Assembly (NCBI GenBank): GCA_903845125.1
Contig: CAIMWS010000485.1
Span: 1-45,842 of the forward strand
Source: an uncultured Verrucomicrobiota bacterium
Lineage (GTDB): Bacteria > Verrucomicrobiota > Verrucomicrobiia > Limisphaerales > UBA1319
Reading direction: 5' to 3'
DNA length: 45,842 nt
Shown here: one piece after another, positions 24,452 to 33,909 of the stretch
How the letters are laid out: each line of letters begins with the position of its first letter
Numbering within the stretch: the stretch's first letter is position 1
Notes under the pieces: model-generated
What the model was told of the DNA's origin: nothing
Seen by the model: only the letters and a program-made list of their open reading frames with translations
The model's database searches: none
Position numbers and translations under genes: made by a program

Positions 24452-26605
24452 TTACGGTTTGAGGCTGCGAATCCGGGTCCGCAGACCTTCCAATAGGGTG
24501 CGGGCTTCTGCGAATTCCCCGGAGGATGGCGCGCGGCCACCATATTTGATCCGGTAAAAAAGGCTGGTCAGACGTTCCACTTCCGGCAGTGTCGTTCCTG
24601 ACAGGCTGATATCGTGAAGGAACTCCCAGCCGGTGGAGGACGCCTTTTTCTTGAACCCATGCCGCGCGAGGATGGCGAGCATTTCGCTGTAAAATTGGAC
24701 GGACGACGAAACTTCCCGCCGGGCCAGCCAGCCGGGAAATGCGTTCCGAAAACCACCCCGGGCAAAAATCCACGCGCCAAGGGCCAGCATCCCCACCGCA
24801 ATCCAGGCCGGCCAGTTCCGGAACCAATGGGAGGCCAGGCCCAGCGATTGGTTCACCAACTGTTTCCCGTCGCGCAGCCATTGTCCCTGGGTGGTTCGGT
24901 CAAATTCAACCAGCTTTTCACGCCAATTAGCGAGCAGGCTCAGGACTAGATTCAGGCCGCGCCCTTCCAATCCTTTCGGCATGGAGGGGCGGTTTCCCGA
25001 TGGGGTGGCGTCCACGATCACCCAACCCAGTTCAGGGAAAAATACCTCGGTCCAGGCATGGGCATTATAATCACGAATGTAATAGCGATTGTCACTGCCC
25101 GGCATGCCACCGAAATGGAAACCGGTGACCAACCGGGCGGGAACGCCCAACGACCGGGCCAAAAGCGTCATGGCGGACGCGAAATGAGTGCAGTATCCGC
25201 TTTTCTTGCGGATCAGGAACTCGGAGACGGGATCCCAACCATCCTGGACCATGAAGGACTCCAGGCTGTAGCTGAAACTGGTTTGCAGAAAACGGCGTAA
25301 GTTGAGGATTTTGGCTCCCGGTGGAGCGATTCCTTGGAACTGCTGATTCATCCGCTCCAGCAGGCTCCGTACTTCGGCTGGCACGTGCAGGAACGGTTTG
25401 AACCGATCCTCGGGAATGAACGGACTGGTCCGGCCGAGGAAGGAATCCGGGGATTGGACAGGCACATCACTGATGATCTCGTATTCACGCTCCATTTGAG
25501 CCCGCGTGGGAAATGACAGCAGGCCCTGGCCGTCAGTCAGGATGCGGTAAGAGCGGATGCGTTCCGGTTCCGGCAGGCAGACACAAACATCCTCCAGCGG
25601 GATTTGCCGGATATTCTGCCGGATGCGCTGGTAATCGGCAGGGCGCGTTCCGGGAGCCGTCGTGGTCCAGCCATCCATCCTGCCATCCTGGTTATCCTGC
25701 CGCAATTCCATCCGGCCGCTATTAACCCAGCCGCCGTTGGTGTATTGGTCGAAAACGCGGGCCCGCAGATAAGCCCCATCCATGGCCACGAATGGCTGGC
25801 CAGTCCCCATCACGTTCATGCGGAGGTTGAGCACCTCCCCAAAACTTCTTGCCAGGTCATAAAAATTGGTCAACTGCAATACATTGCCACGGGCATCAAA
25901 ACCCATTTGCGCTCCCGGGGTGGAATAAAGGAGCGATTTGCGGGTGGTGGATTTGATTTGGGCGGTGTTGATCTCCGGCGGACGGAAAAACCAGGCCCGG
26001 GGAAACAAAAGGAATATGCCCCAGCCAACAGCCAGCGTAACACCCGCCAGCCCTGCCGAAAAAAGCCAGTATCTATGTTCCTCGCCGGATTCGGAAGGCC
26101 GGAATCGGCGATTGGCGAAAAAGGCGGCAAACAGGGCGCCGATGGAGATGAGCAGGGCCGGCAGGAACACCACGGAGTCGGCATAAGTCGCTGAAAAAAA
26201 GAAAAGCGCCACCACCAAAGTGGAAAGTTTACATAAATCGGCCTCGGTGCGTGGGATCAAAAACAGGGCGACAAAGGCGCCCCCAATCAAACCATAATTG
26301 ATCAGCTGAATGACCCGCCGTTCCTCCTGCTGGATGATAAGTGCTGCCATGGAAAAAAACAACGCCAGGCTCCCTGCCAGCAAAAAGACCATGGTGATCC
26401 GGATGGATGTTTTATGCAAAAAACGGCTGAGCAACCATTGGGCAAGGCCGGTAAGAACAAAAAGCCCTATCGGCAGGAACATGGTGGGGCCGGCTTGCAG
26501 CATCGCCGCCAATGCCATGGCCAAAGCCAGGTTCAATCCCAGCCTGGCCAGCATGGGAAACTGGATTGGAAGCCCTTCAACCGGTGATGAACTAGCGTTC
26601 GGCAT
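24452..26605 (-). CDS. DUF3488/transglutaminase-like membrane protein (TgpA-like)
   Basis: This 717-aa protein has several N-terminal membrane helices (about 15-220), a periplasmic transglutaminase-like domain, another membrane helix near 620, and a cytoplasmic DUF4129-like tail. The catalytic triad is Cys472 (GYCTHFASA), His516 (YNAHAWTEV) and Asp532 (VIVDATPS). Proteins of this type sit with MoxR ATPases and DUF58 proteins in conserved operons, and Pseudomonas TgpA is essential; their substrates are poorly known. The start overlaps the DUF58 gene by 14 bases. The function in envelope maintenance is inferred from relatives. Confidence 0.92.
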   Translation of the reverse strand: MPNASSSPVEGLPIQFPMLARLGLNLALAMALAAMLQAGPTMFLPIGLFVLTGLAQWLLSRFLHKTSIRITMVFLLAGSLALFFSMAALIIQQEERRVIQLINYGLIGGAFVALFLIPRTEADLCKLSTLVVALFFFSATYADSVVFLPALLISIGALFAAFFANRRFRPSESGEEHRYWLFSAGLAGVTLAVGWGIFLLFPRAWFFRPPEINTAQIKSTTRKSLLYSTPGAQMGFDARGNVLQLTNFYDLARSFGEVLNLRMNVMGTGQPFVAMDGAYLRARVFDQYTNGGWVNSGRMELRQDNQDGRMDGWTTTAPGTRPADYQRIRQNIRQIPLEDVCVCLPEPERIRSYRILTDGQGLLSFPTRAQMEREYEIISDVPVQSPDSFLGRTSPFIPEDRFKPFLHVPAEVRSLLERMNQQFQGIAPPGAKILNLRRFLQTSFSYSLESFMVQDGWDPVSEFLIRKKSGYCTHFASAMTLLARSLGVPARLVTGFHFGGMPGSDNRYYIRDYNAHAWTEVFFPELGWVIVDATPSGNRPSMPKGLEGRGLNLVLSLLANWREKLVEFDRTTQGQWLRDGKQLVNQSLGLASHWFRNWPAWIAVGMLALGAWIFARGGFRNAFPGWLARREVSSSVQFYSEMLAILARHGFKKKASSTGWEFLHDISLSGTTLPEVERLTSLFYRIKYGGRAPSSGEFAEARTLLEGLRTRIRSLKP

Positions 26606-27827
26606 GAGTGGGAATGGGATCCGAGTGGCCCGGGCTGCGCGGCAATGGGTTGGTCCCGGTTGAATCCCTGACGGCCCCGGCGCGGTCCTCAGATTTCAAA
26701 ACCTGGCCTACGGCCGGCCGCAAAAACCGGCGCAATTTCTCCGGAGTCAGAAAAATAACCTGCCGCGCAGTGGTCCACTGGGCATCGCCACCGCGGGGCA
26801 AAGCGATTACCACCAGAATATTGCTACCGCCGTCGGCGAATCTTGTCAGGAGATTTCCCAAGCCATCGCCCGGCGTGGGTTGTAACAGCGCAAAGCGCCG
26901 CCGGAGATGGTCCAGGCAACGGACATCGGCGCTCAACTCGACCTGGCATGGATTCCGATCTTGAAAAACCACCATTACCTGGCAATGGCTGGCCAGCAAC
27001 TGGCGGGCCAGGACCAGGGTGCACCCCAGGTTATCCTCAAATGCCTCGGCATAGGCGAACTCAGCCTGGGGATCAAAATACGAATCGAGGATCAATACCA
27101 CCCGCCGATCCGCCCCGTGGTCATATTGGCGAACCAGGATTTGCCCCGGCAATTGCGAGGAACGCTTCCAGTGGATCAGCCTTGGGGAATCGCCCGGGAT
27201 GAATTCCCGCAATCCAGCGAACTCCGCCAGATCCATCCGGCCGGGATGGGAACTTTTTGGCCCCCCCTCCGCTGCGGCCAGGGCCTGGATTTCGATTCCA
27301 TCCTCGCCCAGCCAGCGCCGGGGGTAAATCAAAGCCTCATCTGCCACCCGATAAGTCCGGGAGCATTTGAATAACGAAAATGGCAGCCGGCACCGCACCT
27401 CAACCGGGCCCAGCCCCAGCAACCCCCTGGCCGGACTGGAAACGGCGCAGGCCAGTTCCACCTTTTTCCCCGGCGGCAAAACCGCTAGGAGAACTCCAGC
27501 GCCAACCGCCGAAGGTCCTTGGTGATCGAATATCTCCAGTAGAAATGCCGAAAACAGCTTCCGCCGGTTGTGGACCTCCAAAACATACTGGAATGGCTCC
27601 CCGGAATAGCCCGCACCAGGCGCACGACGCACGAAGCCCAGCCGGGCGGGCATCCGGATGGTGAACCAAGCCAGGCTGATGACTGCCGCCAGCAACGAGG
27701 CGAAAATAAGGAACAGTGCGTTGTTGCCGGATAGGATGGATTGATAACCCACCGCGAGGGTAAGGATCAGGTAACCAAACCCAAGCCCCGTAATCTGAAA
27801 GCGAAAGGATGGCAATCTTTTGGCCAT
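26592..27827 (-). CDS. DUF58 domain-containing protein
   Basis: This 411-aa protein has two N-terminal membrane helices (about 10-60, FGYLILTLAVGYQSIL and NALFLIFASLLAAVISLAWF) and a VWA-like C-terminal half. The DUF58 signature LIHWKRSSQLPGQILVRQYD is present, followed by VVLILDSYFD, a MIDAS-like strand. DUF58 proteins are partners of MoxR AAA+ ATPases, thought to act in chaperone-like assembly of membrane or periplasmic complexes. It lies 14 bases after the moxR stop and overlaps the transglutaminase gene. Confidence 0.93.
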   Translation of the reverse strand: MAKRLPSFRFQITGLGFGYLILTLAVGYQSILSGNNALFLIFASLLAAVISLAWFTIRMPARLGFVRRAPGAGYSGEPFQYVLEVHNRRKLFSAFLLEIFDHQGPSAVGAGVLLAVLPPGKKVELACAVSSPARGLLGLGPVEVRCRLPFSLFKCSRTYRVADEALIYPRRWLGEDGIEIQALAAAEGGPKSSHPGRMDLAEFAGLREFIPGDSPRLIHWKRSSQLPGQILVRQYDHGADRRVVLILDSYFDPQAEFAYAEAFEDNLGCTLVLARQLLASHCQVMVVFQDRNPCQVELSADVRCLDHLRRRFALLQPTPGDGLGNLLTRFADGGSNILVVIALPRGGDAQWTTARQVIFLTPEKLRRFLRPAVGQVLKSEDRAGAVRDSTGTNPLPRSPGHSDPIPTHAER

Positions 27828-27841
27828 GCAGTTTCCCGGCT

Positions 27842-28786
27842 TTATTGTGGAACCGGAATTTCCTGCAGGATTTGCTGCACCATTTGGGCCGGAGTGGGTG
27901 GATTGACCAGGGAATCCGAGCGGATCCGTATCCGATGGGCCAAGACATGTATGGCCACCCCTTTGATGTCGTCCGGCGTCACAAAATCCCGGCCCTCCAC
28001 CAAGGCATGCCCTTGGGAGGCTGCGGCAAGGTGGATGGTCCCCCGCGGACTTACACCGGTGCTGATGGCGGCATGATTACGGGTGCGCTGCGCAATCTCT
28101 ACCAGGTATTTTGTGAGGGAATCATCAATGCGGATTTCGGTCGTCAATTGGCAGAGGTGGAGCATTTCCTGAGTGGAAAGCACCGGTTCCAGAACCAGCA
28201 CCGGATCGCCTTGGCGCCGGGAGACCAGGATATTGAATTCCTCCTGGGGATCGGGAAAGCCCAGTTTGAGGCGCATGAGAAAGCGATCCAACTGGGATTC
28301 CGGCAGCGGGTAGGTGCCGATGAATTCGGTGGGATTCTGAGTGGCGATGACCATGAAAGGCGCGGGCAGCCCATGCGTATGCCCATCGCTGGTGACCTGA
28401 TACTCATTCATCGCCTCCAACAGTGCGGATTGCACCCTCGGCGTGGAGCGATTGATTTCGTCGGCCAGAACAATGTTGGCAAATACCGGGCCGGGCTTGA
28501 AAACAAATTCCTGCGCGGTTTGGTCAAAAATGCTCAAGCCAGTGATATCCGAAGGGAGGAGATCAGGGGTGAATTGAATGCGCTTAAAAGCGCAAGCGAC
28601 CGAACGTGCCAAAGCCCTGGCCAGGGCTGTTTTGCCCACTCCCGGAGTGTCTTCGATCAATACATGACCACGCGCCAGCAGGCAGGCTACCAGCAGTTTA
28701 ACCTCCTTGGATTTCCCGATGATGACTTGGTCGATGCTTTTTCGGAGGCGTTCAACCAACTCAAATTCGCGATTGGATAATGGCAT
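27842..28786 (-). CDS. MoxR family AAA+ ATPase
   Basis: This 314-aa cytoplasmic ATPase has Walker A at about 46-53 (DTPGVGKT), Walker B at 105-110 (IVLADE), and the MoxR signatures QFTPDLLPSDITG, RVQSALLEAMNEYQVT and ATQNPTEFIGTYPLPESQLDRF. MoxR ATPases work with VWA-type partners to mature protein complexes. Here the partner is the DUF58 protein next downstream. The gene begins 48 bases after the GNAT-like gene on the same strand. Confidence 0.96.
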   Translation of the reverse strand: MPLSNREFELVERLRKSIDQVIIGKSKEVKLLVACLLARGHVLIEDTPGVGKTALARALARSVACAFKRIQFTPDLLPSDITGLSIFDQTAQEFVFKPGPVFANIVLADEINRSTPRVQSALLEAMNEYQVTSDGHTHGLPAPFMVIATQNPTEFIGTYPLPESQLDRFLMRLKLGFPDPQEEFNILVSRRQGDPVLVLEPVLSTQEMLHLCQLTTEIRIDDSLTKYLVEIAQRTRNHAAISTGVSPRGTIHLAAASQGHALVEGRDFVTPDDIKGVAIHVLAHRIRIRSDSLVNPPTPAQMVQQILQEIPVPQ

Positions 28787-28834
28787 AAGGTATTGCGGCT
28801 CAGTCGAAGATGTATCCAGAGAAAGAGCTTGGGA

Positions 28835-29461
28835 TCAACGAATGCCAGGCAGGAGTTTCTGGCGCACCAGGTAAAGCCCGCCGCCAATTACCGCCAAAAG
28901 AAAGCCAAACGCTATCAGCAGGGCCACTTTCCGCAAGCGGCTGGCCGTGAGCCTTGCCGATTCCAATTCCCGTTCCTGGGCTTGTTTGAAGATCGCCAGC
29001 TGTTTTTCCACCACCTCGGCAGCCTGGGTTTCATCCCGCAACTGTATGCACAACCAGGCCGCTTTTTCGTCCCCGAAGCCGATCGGAAACGACTCCATTT
29101 CAGCGGCGGTGGCAGGCTTGAAGCCGGCGAAGTGAACCCAAAACGGCGATTTCTCACGCGTCCACAACCTGGCGATCCCAAAATTATGCGCCACCACCTG
29201 AATCCGATCCCAAAGCAGCGGGCGCACACGATCCTCCCAATCCGCAAAAAGAAAAGCCTCACTATGGACTAGAGCTTGGTGCTTTACCACCAGGATCCCC
29301 ACCGCGCCAATCAGCACATCGTCATCACCGTAAACCACTTTGAACTCCGTAAAGCGCTTTTCAAATTCATCGACCGGGAGCAGGTTTTGCTCCCAGAGTG
29401 CGCGCAATGCGGGCAGATCATCCAAGGTGGCCCGGCGAATATCAAACTTGGAGAATTTCAT
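28835..29461 (-). CDS. GNAT-like protein with C-terminal membrane anchor
   Basis: This 208-aa protein begins MKFSKFDIRRATLDDLPALRALWE, a typical opening of a GNAT N-acetyltransferase fold. The VVYGDDDVLIGAVGILVVKHQALVHSEAFLF segment resembles the central strands. The acetyl-CoA pyrophosphate loop (R/QxxGxG/A) is not evident, so activity is doubtful. Residues about 180-200 (ALLIAFGFLLAVIGGGLYLV) form one membrane helix preceded by a charged helical stretch, suggesting a tail-anchored cytoplasmic domain. I chose ATG 29461; the frame extends to 29515 but those residues do not match the fold. It is the first gene of the MoxR-DUF58-transglutaminase operon. Confidence 0.75.
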   Translation of the reverse strand: MKFSKFDIRRATLDDLPALRALWEQNLLPVDEFEKRFTEFKVVYGDDDVLIGAVGILVVKHQALVHSEAFLFADWEDRVRPLLWDRIQVVAHNFGIARLWTREKSPFWVHFAGFKPATAAEMESFPIGFGDEKAAWLCIQLRDETQAAEVVEKQLAIFKQAQERELESARLTASRLRKVALLIAFGFLLAVIGGGLYLVRQKLLPGIR

Positions 29462-29588
29462 TTCGTTTAGTCTAATCAATAGATCGTCCCCAGTAAAGTA
29501 CGCTTGGCAGGCCAATCCAGCTGCCGATTGGTTCCTTTACGATGACGATCCAGCCATGCCCAATACCTGGCTTATGCCAGGTTCGTCA

Positions 29589-30176
29589 TCAAGCCGCATC
29601 GCGGCAGGCTTGTTCCGCCAGAATCAGCCGGACATCCACCGCTTCCATTCCTGCCGCCAGGATTGCCTGCATGCCCAAATTGGTATCCTCGTAAGCCCGG
29701 CATTCCAGCGGATTTACCCCCAATTGACGTGCTGCTTCGAGGAATATATCCGGCGCCGGTTTTTGCCGGCTCACGTTTTCACTCGTGACAATGGCCCCGA
29801 ACAACGAAATCAAACCGTTCCGCTCCAGCACTTTGCGTATGATCCGGCTGGTGCCTCCCGAAGCCACCGCCATAGGGATGCGCCCGAAATTTTCGCGGGC
29901 AATATTTACAATCGGCTCAATGGGCCCAACCTGATCCAGGAGTGATTCGTAGATTGCTTCCTTCTCCCGGGCCACTGCCAGCGGGTTTAAATCCAAACCT
30001 TGTTCCTGGTTGATCAAGCGGAGGATGTCCCTGGAGGGAACACCACCCAAGGAGTAAAATTGTTCTTCAGTCCATTGAAAGCCATGGCGGCGCATGATTT
30101 TCTGCCATGCCGTCCAATGGGTTCCCATGCTGTCCACCAAGGTTCCATCACAATCAAAAATCAGCCCTTTAATCAT
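29589..30176 (-). CDS. HAD superfamily hydrolase (beta-phosphoglucomutase-like)
   Basis: This 195-aa cytoplasmic phosphatase or phosphomutase of HAD subfamily I has motif I FDCDGTLVDS (Asp8 nucleophile, Asp10), motif II VASGG, motif III Lys in RQKPAPDIF, and motif IV YEDTNLGMQAILAAGM. The helical cap between about residues 15 and 80 fits the beta-phosphoglucomutase/GPH branch. The substrate is a small phosphorylated sugar or similar but is not determined. It is separated by 128 bases from the operon downstream. Confidence 0.92.
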   Translation of the reverse strand: MIKGLIFDCDGTLVDSMGTHWTAWQKIMRRHGFQWTEEQFYSLGGVPSRDILRLINQEQGLDLNPLAVAREKEAIYESLLDQVGPIEPIVNIARENFGRIPMAVASGGTSRIIRKVLERNGLISLFGAIVTSENVSRQKPAPDIFLEAARQLGVNPLECRAYEDTNLGMQAILAAGMEAVDVRLILAEQACRDAA

Positions 30177-30418
30177 AAAACGGTAAAATCAACCATGGAA
30201 GATCCCGTTTAGCAAAGCGTTTTTAAAATGAAGTTGAGCCCGGTCCAAAGAAAGGATTATGCTGGGAGCATGCGGTGGTCCATCGAAACCGGCACGGCAA
30301 AGGATTCGCGCCTGCGGGCTCGGAAGTTCCGATCCAACTGGCACTCAGTCTTTTCTTCAGGTGATTTCACTCCGCACGAGCCATTTCCCCAGCCCTACGG
30401 CCGGTCCAAAATCCAGAT

Positions 30419-32800
30419 TTGCGCCCAAGCCGCCCAGTCCAGAGCGTGATCAGATTTAATAACCGTTTTTTGATCCAGACAGCCACCTTGGCGGTTGTGG
30501 CCTGGCTGGCTGTGGTGATGTGGCCCGGAAAAAGGAGCGGGCTTCCCAGCCAAAGCCCAATCCATCCCTCCCCTCAACCGATGGGGATGGGATTAGGCAC
30601 CCCGCTTGAACTCAGGGAAAAGCGGGTTGAGGAAACCACTTGGGCCAAGGAATTGCGTGCCCAAAACTGCTGGCAAACCATCGAAAAACTGTGGGATGCA
30701 GTAAACGCCTCCTCCAACAAACTCCACGTGCTATCTGAATTCCCTTTGGGGGAAATCAAGGTGGCCCAATATAAAACACCGCGGGACTTGCCCCACGGCA
30801 TCAAACTTTGGGAACCGGCCACCACCCAACCCTCCTCGCTCAATGCCAGCCAATGGCGGGATTGGGTGCAACAATTTGAAGGGAAAGGCTGGAGGCTGGA
30901 GACTATTGAGTTTCGTCATATTTGCTTTCAAACCGCCGAGGTTGGTGTTCGCGTGGAGGAGGCAGCTCACTCCCTGGTCCAGTTTTCAGCCCATTTAACC
31001 CAAGGTTCAACCGCTGGACGCGCGATGCTTGAGGGAAACCTCTCCTTGGATTGGGGGATTCCCTCCCACCAGCAGGATGCCTTCCCCATCAAACGGATCG
31101 ACACCTCCCAGCTCGTTCTTAAATCAAGGCTGGGGGAACCTTTCTTCCATCTTTTGCTGGATGAACCGCTGCACCCCTTTGAAAAATCCAGTTATGCCGA
31201 TCCACTCATCCTTTACGATTTGGACCATGATGGCCTGTCGGAAATCATTCTCGCCGCCAGCAACCTCGTTTACCACCGGGTTGGTGGTCAATACCACCCA
31301 GGGAACTTGTGCAAATTCCCCCCGGGTTTCATCACCAGTGCCCTGGTGGCCGATTTTGACGGCGATGGCACCGCCGATCTTTTATGCGCCAAGGCGGAAG
31401 GTTTATGCCTATACCGGGGCTCCGCCAACGGAGCATTTGACGAACCTGGCCGGCTGGTTTGGCCTGCCAGCCCGCGTTTGGTGAACACCATGGCCATGAC
31501 CTGTGGCGATTTGGATCAAGACGGCGACTTGGACCTGTTTCTCTGCCAATACCGGGTTCCCACCCTGGGCCAGATCCTTCGTCCCTTTTATTACAATGCC
31601 AACGACGGTCTGCCTGCGCATTTGCTGATAAATGACGGCCATGGGCATTTTCAAGACGCCACCCAATCCGCCGGTTTAAGCGCCAAGCGCTGGCGCCGAT
31701 CCTATAGTTCCTCTTTCGTGGACTTGGATGCCGATGGGCATCTGGATCTGGTGGTGGTCAGCGATTTCGCCGGGTTGGATATTTACCGCAATGATGGCCA
31801 AGGCCACTTCACCGACATTACCAAGGCCTGGATACCGGAATCCCACGCCTTTGGCATGGCGCATGCCCTGGCCGATTTCAACCTGGATGGCCGGTTGGAT
31901 CTCCTCATGATTGGTATGCCTTCGGCCACGGCAGACCGCCTGGAAGCCCTCGGCCTGCACCGCCCGGATACCCTGGAGGATCCCGCCATGCGCCCCCGGA
32001 TGACCTATGGAAACCGCCTTTACCTGGCCCGGCCGGAAGGCGGTTTTGCCCAAACGGCCCTGAGCGATTCCATGGCGCGCTCTGGCTGGTCGTGGGGGTG
32101 CAGCGCGTTCGATTTTGACAACGATGGTTTTCCGGATGCCTATATCGCCAATGGTTTGGAGAGCAAGCAAACGGTTCGGGACTATGAATCCGAGTTCTGG
32201 CTGCACGATATTTATGTGGATTCTTCAGTGGACGACCTGGAGGCCACTGCCTATTTCTTGGGAAAATTCAGCCGCACCCGAGGCCAGGGATGGTCCTATG
32301 GCGGCTACGAAAAGAACCGGCTTTTCTGGAATCGTTCCGGCCAATCATTTACGGACATTGGCCATCTGGCCGGCGTGGCCTTGCAGCAGGATTCCCGCAA
32401 TGTGGCCTCGGATGATCTCGATGGGGATGGCCGCATTGATCTTGTGACCACCACCTTGGAAGTCTGGCCGGCAGTGCGCCAAACCTTGCGGATCTACCAA
32501 AACAAAATTGCCGATGCCGGCCACTGGATCGGCCTTCGTTTCCGCGAAGAAGGTTCCGGCTGCTCGCCGGTTGGAATTTGTGTGACCTTGAACTGGCAAG
32601 GCCACTCTGCCGTGCGGCGGATCGTCACTGGCGATTCCCACCGAACCCAGCACGCCAACTCCATTCATTTTGGCCTGGGTTCGGCCAGGCAGGTTGACAA
32701 CCTCAAGATCCAATGGGTGAATGGCAAAACCATGGTTCTCCAAAACCCGGTCATCGATCGCTGGCACTCCATTCGTGCTCCGAAAACCCAGGATCCATGA
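30419..32800 (+). CDS. CRTAC1 family protein: FG-GAP/VCBS repeats with ASPIC/UnbV C-terminus
   Basis: This protein is up to 793 aa, anchored by an N-terminal helix (TATLAVVAWLAVVMWPG). After about 240 residues of unassigned sequence come seven calcium-loop motifs of FG-GAP type: DLDHDGLSEI, DFDGDGTADL, DLDQDGDLDL, DLDADGHLDL, DFNLDGRLDL, DFDNDGFPDA and DLDGDGRIDL. They form an integrin-like propeller. The C-terminus (TGDSHRTQHANSIHFGLG) is the ASPIC/UnbV domain. Such proteins are abundant in Verrucomicrobiota and probably bind or modify extracellular glycans, but are uncharacterised. The start is uncertain: TTG 30419 or GTG 30446. Confidence 0.85.
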   Translation: MRPSRPVQSVIRFNNRFLIQTATLAVVAWLAVVMWPGKRSGLPSQSPIHPSPQPMGMGLGTPLELREKRVEETTWAKELRAQNCWQTIEKLWDAVNASSNKLHVLSEFPLGEIKVAQYKTPRDLPHGIKLWEPATTQPSSLNASQWRDWVQQFEGKGWRLETIEFRHICFQTAEVGVRVEEAAHSLVQFSAHLTQGSTAGRAMLEGNLSLDWGIPSHQQDAFPIKRIDTSQLVLKSRLGEPFFHLLLDEPLHPFEKSSYADPLILYDLDHDGLSEIILAASNLVYHRVGGQYHPGNLCKFPPGFITSALVADFDGDGTADLLCAKAEGLCLYRGSANGAFDEPGRLVWPASPRLVNTMAMTCGDLDQDGDLDLFLCQYRVPTLGQILRPFYYNANDGLPAHLLINDGHGHFQDATQSAGLSAKRWRRSYSSSFVDLDADGHLDLVVVSDFAGLDIYRNDGQGHFTDITKAWIPESHAFGMAHALADFNLDGRLDLLMIGMPSATADRLEALGLHRPDTLEDPAMRPRMTYGNRLYLARPEGGFAQTALSDSMARSGWSWGCSAFDFDNDGFPDAYIANGLESKQTVRDYESEFWLHDIYVDSSVDDLEATAYFLGKFSRTRGQGWSYGGYEKNRLFWNRSGQSFTDIGHLAGVALQQDSRNVASDDLDGDGRIDLVTTTLEVWPAVRQTLRIYQNKIADAGHWIGLRFREEGSGCSPVGICVTLNWQGHSAVRRIVTGDSHRTQHANSIHFGLGSARQVDNLKIQWVNGKTMVLQNPVIDRWHSIRAPKTQDP

Positions 32801-32816
32801 CCCGGCACAATCTGGC

Positions 32817-33677
32817 TCAGCGCGCCAGTATATAAGCGGTCCGTTCCACGTACCATCTGAAGTCTTCCCGTCCAGCGGCATCGAATATCTTGGTGGATAA
32901 ACTATATTTGACCGGGTAAATGGAGGTGGCGCTCTTCCATTTACGGATTTCGCCATGGCCATCGGCAAACGAAAAACCGCAGGCGCCATTGTGATAGGAA
33001 GCTGGCAGGTCACCCCATTGGGAGGCGTTGATATCGACGATGAAAAATCCGTCATTGATGCAGTCCGGATGCTCATCCACCGTCACCCAAGTCTTGGCCG
33101 GCTTTGGCACATCGGATTGTTTCAGGAACTGCCGGTAAGTGCCGCTCGCATACCAACTGCGCCCGCTCCACGAAATATCGCTGGGGTTGTCGCTGCAAAC
33201 CCCAAACAAGGCGTTCATGGAATTACTGCGCAATCTGGATCGCCAGCCCTTGGCGCGCTGATCGGGGCTCAGGTAAACGTCTGCGGGGCACTTATAGACT
33301 CCCAAGGCGGCGCCCGTATATTTGGCCAGCACCCCATTTTTCACCCACGCTGTATTCGTATTGCTGACGTCATCAATGGATCCCGCACTGGTGCCCCAAG
33401 TCATCACGTTATTGACCCAGTTATTGAATTTCTTTGAGGTGATGGAGGCCTCGGTATCAGGAATGGTATAGTTGTTGGCCACCTTATCGTTGTAATCCCC
33501 TGAATAAAGGTGCCAGGCATTGATCAACTGTTTGTTGTTGTTGAGGCATCCGATACCCTGCGCCTTGGTCTTGGCTTTGGCCAGCGCTGGCAGCAGCATG
33601 CTGGCGAGAATGGCAATGATGGCAATAACCACCAACAGCTCAATCAGCGTGAAACCTTTCATTCTCATCTTATTCAT
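32817..33677 (-). CDS. prepilin-type N-terminal domain protein with H-x9-DG motif
   Basis: This 286-aa pseudopilin-like protein has the leader [18 protein letters not shown] followed by [17 protein letters not shown]. The C-terminal region contains [17 protein letters not shown], the H-x9-DG motif of a large family in Verrucomicrobiota and Planctomycetota. The body is Asn/Trp-rich with [21 protein letters not shown], typical of that family. The start is ATG 33677; ATGs at 33668 and 33662 are also possible. It converges on the CRTAC1 gene with a 16-base gap and is unrelated in strand to the cytochrome operon. Envelope or fibre role presumed. Confidence 0.88.
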   Translation of the reverse strand: MNKMRMKGFTLIELLVVIAIIAILASMLLPALAKAKTKAQGIGCLNNNKQLINAWHLYSGDYNDKVANNYTIPDTEASITSKKFNNWVNNVMTWGTSAGSIDDVSNTNTAWVKNGVLAKYTGAALGVYKCPADVYLSPDQRAKGWRSRLRSNSMNALFGVCSDNPSDISWSGRSWYASGTYRQFLKQSDVPKPAKTWVTVDEHPDCINDGFFIVDINASQWGDLPASYHNGACGFSFADGHGEIRKWKSATSIYPVKYSLSTKIFDAAGREDFRWYVERTAYILAR

Positions 33678-33799
33678 AACAATTAATCATAATCCCTCGT
33701 CATCTGGCCAGGATCAACCACTTCGCTCCGTGGCATGGATGGCGGCTATAGGTTCGACACAAAATAATCCCATTTCCACCCGATGCAAGCGGCATTTTC

Positions 33800-33815
33800 T
33801 TTGACTCAAGTCAAA
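33800..33815. promoter_or_regulatory. FNR/CRP-family-like palindrome upstream of the haem operon
   Basis: TTTGACT-CA-AGTCAAA is a perfect 7-bp inverted repeat with a two-base spacer. It can be read as TTGAC-N4-GTCAA, the half-site geometry used by FNR, NnrR/Dnr and HcpR-type regulators. Its centre is about 102 bases before the first start codon of the tetrahaem-cytochrome operon. If it activates from position -41.5, transcription would begin near 33849. No regulator gene of this family is in the window. Confidence 0.55.
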
Positions 33816-33909
33816 TACTCCGTCTTTGAATCGTGGCATTCTTTCGCTCGACTTGTGGTGCAGAAGGCCCTAAGCTGAGGCCAGCTTCACCCTTAGGAAC
33901 CCAACTGTC

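Noticed and set aside
30228..30449. Plus-strand 73-codon frame upstream of the CRTAC1-like gene
   Set aside because: It runs into the start of the real gene in another frame, and its composition (Arg/Ser/Gln-rich) resembles non-coding translation.
33740..33770. GGTTCGACAC-like element resembling a tRNA or tmRNA T-loop
   Set aside because: No acceptor, D or anticodon stem can be drawn around it.
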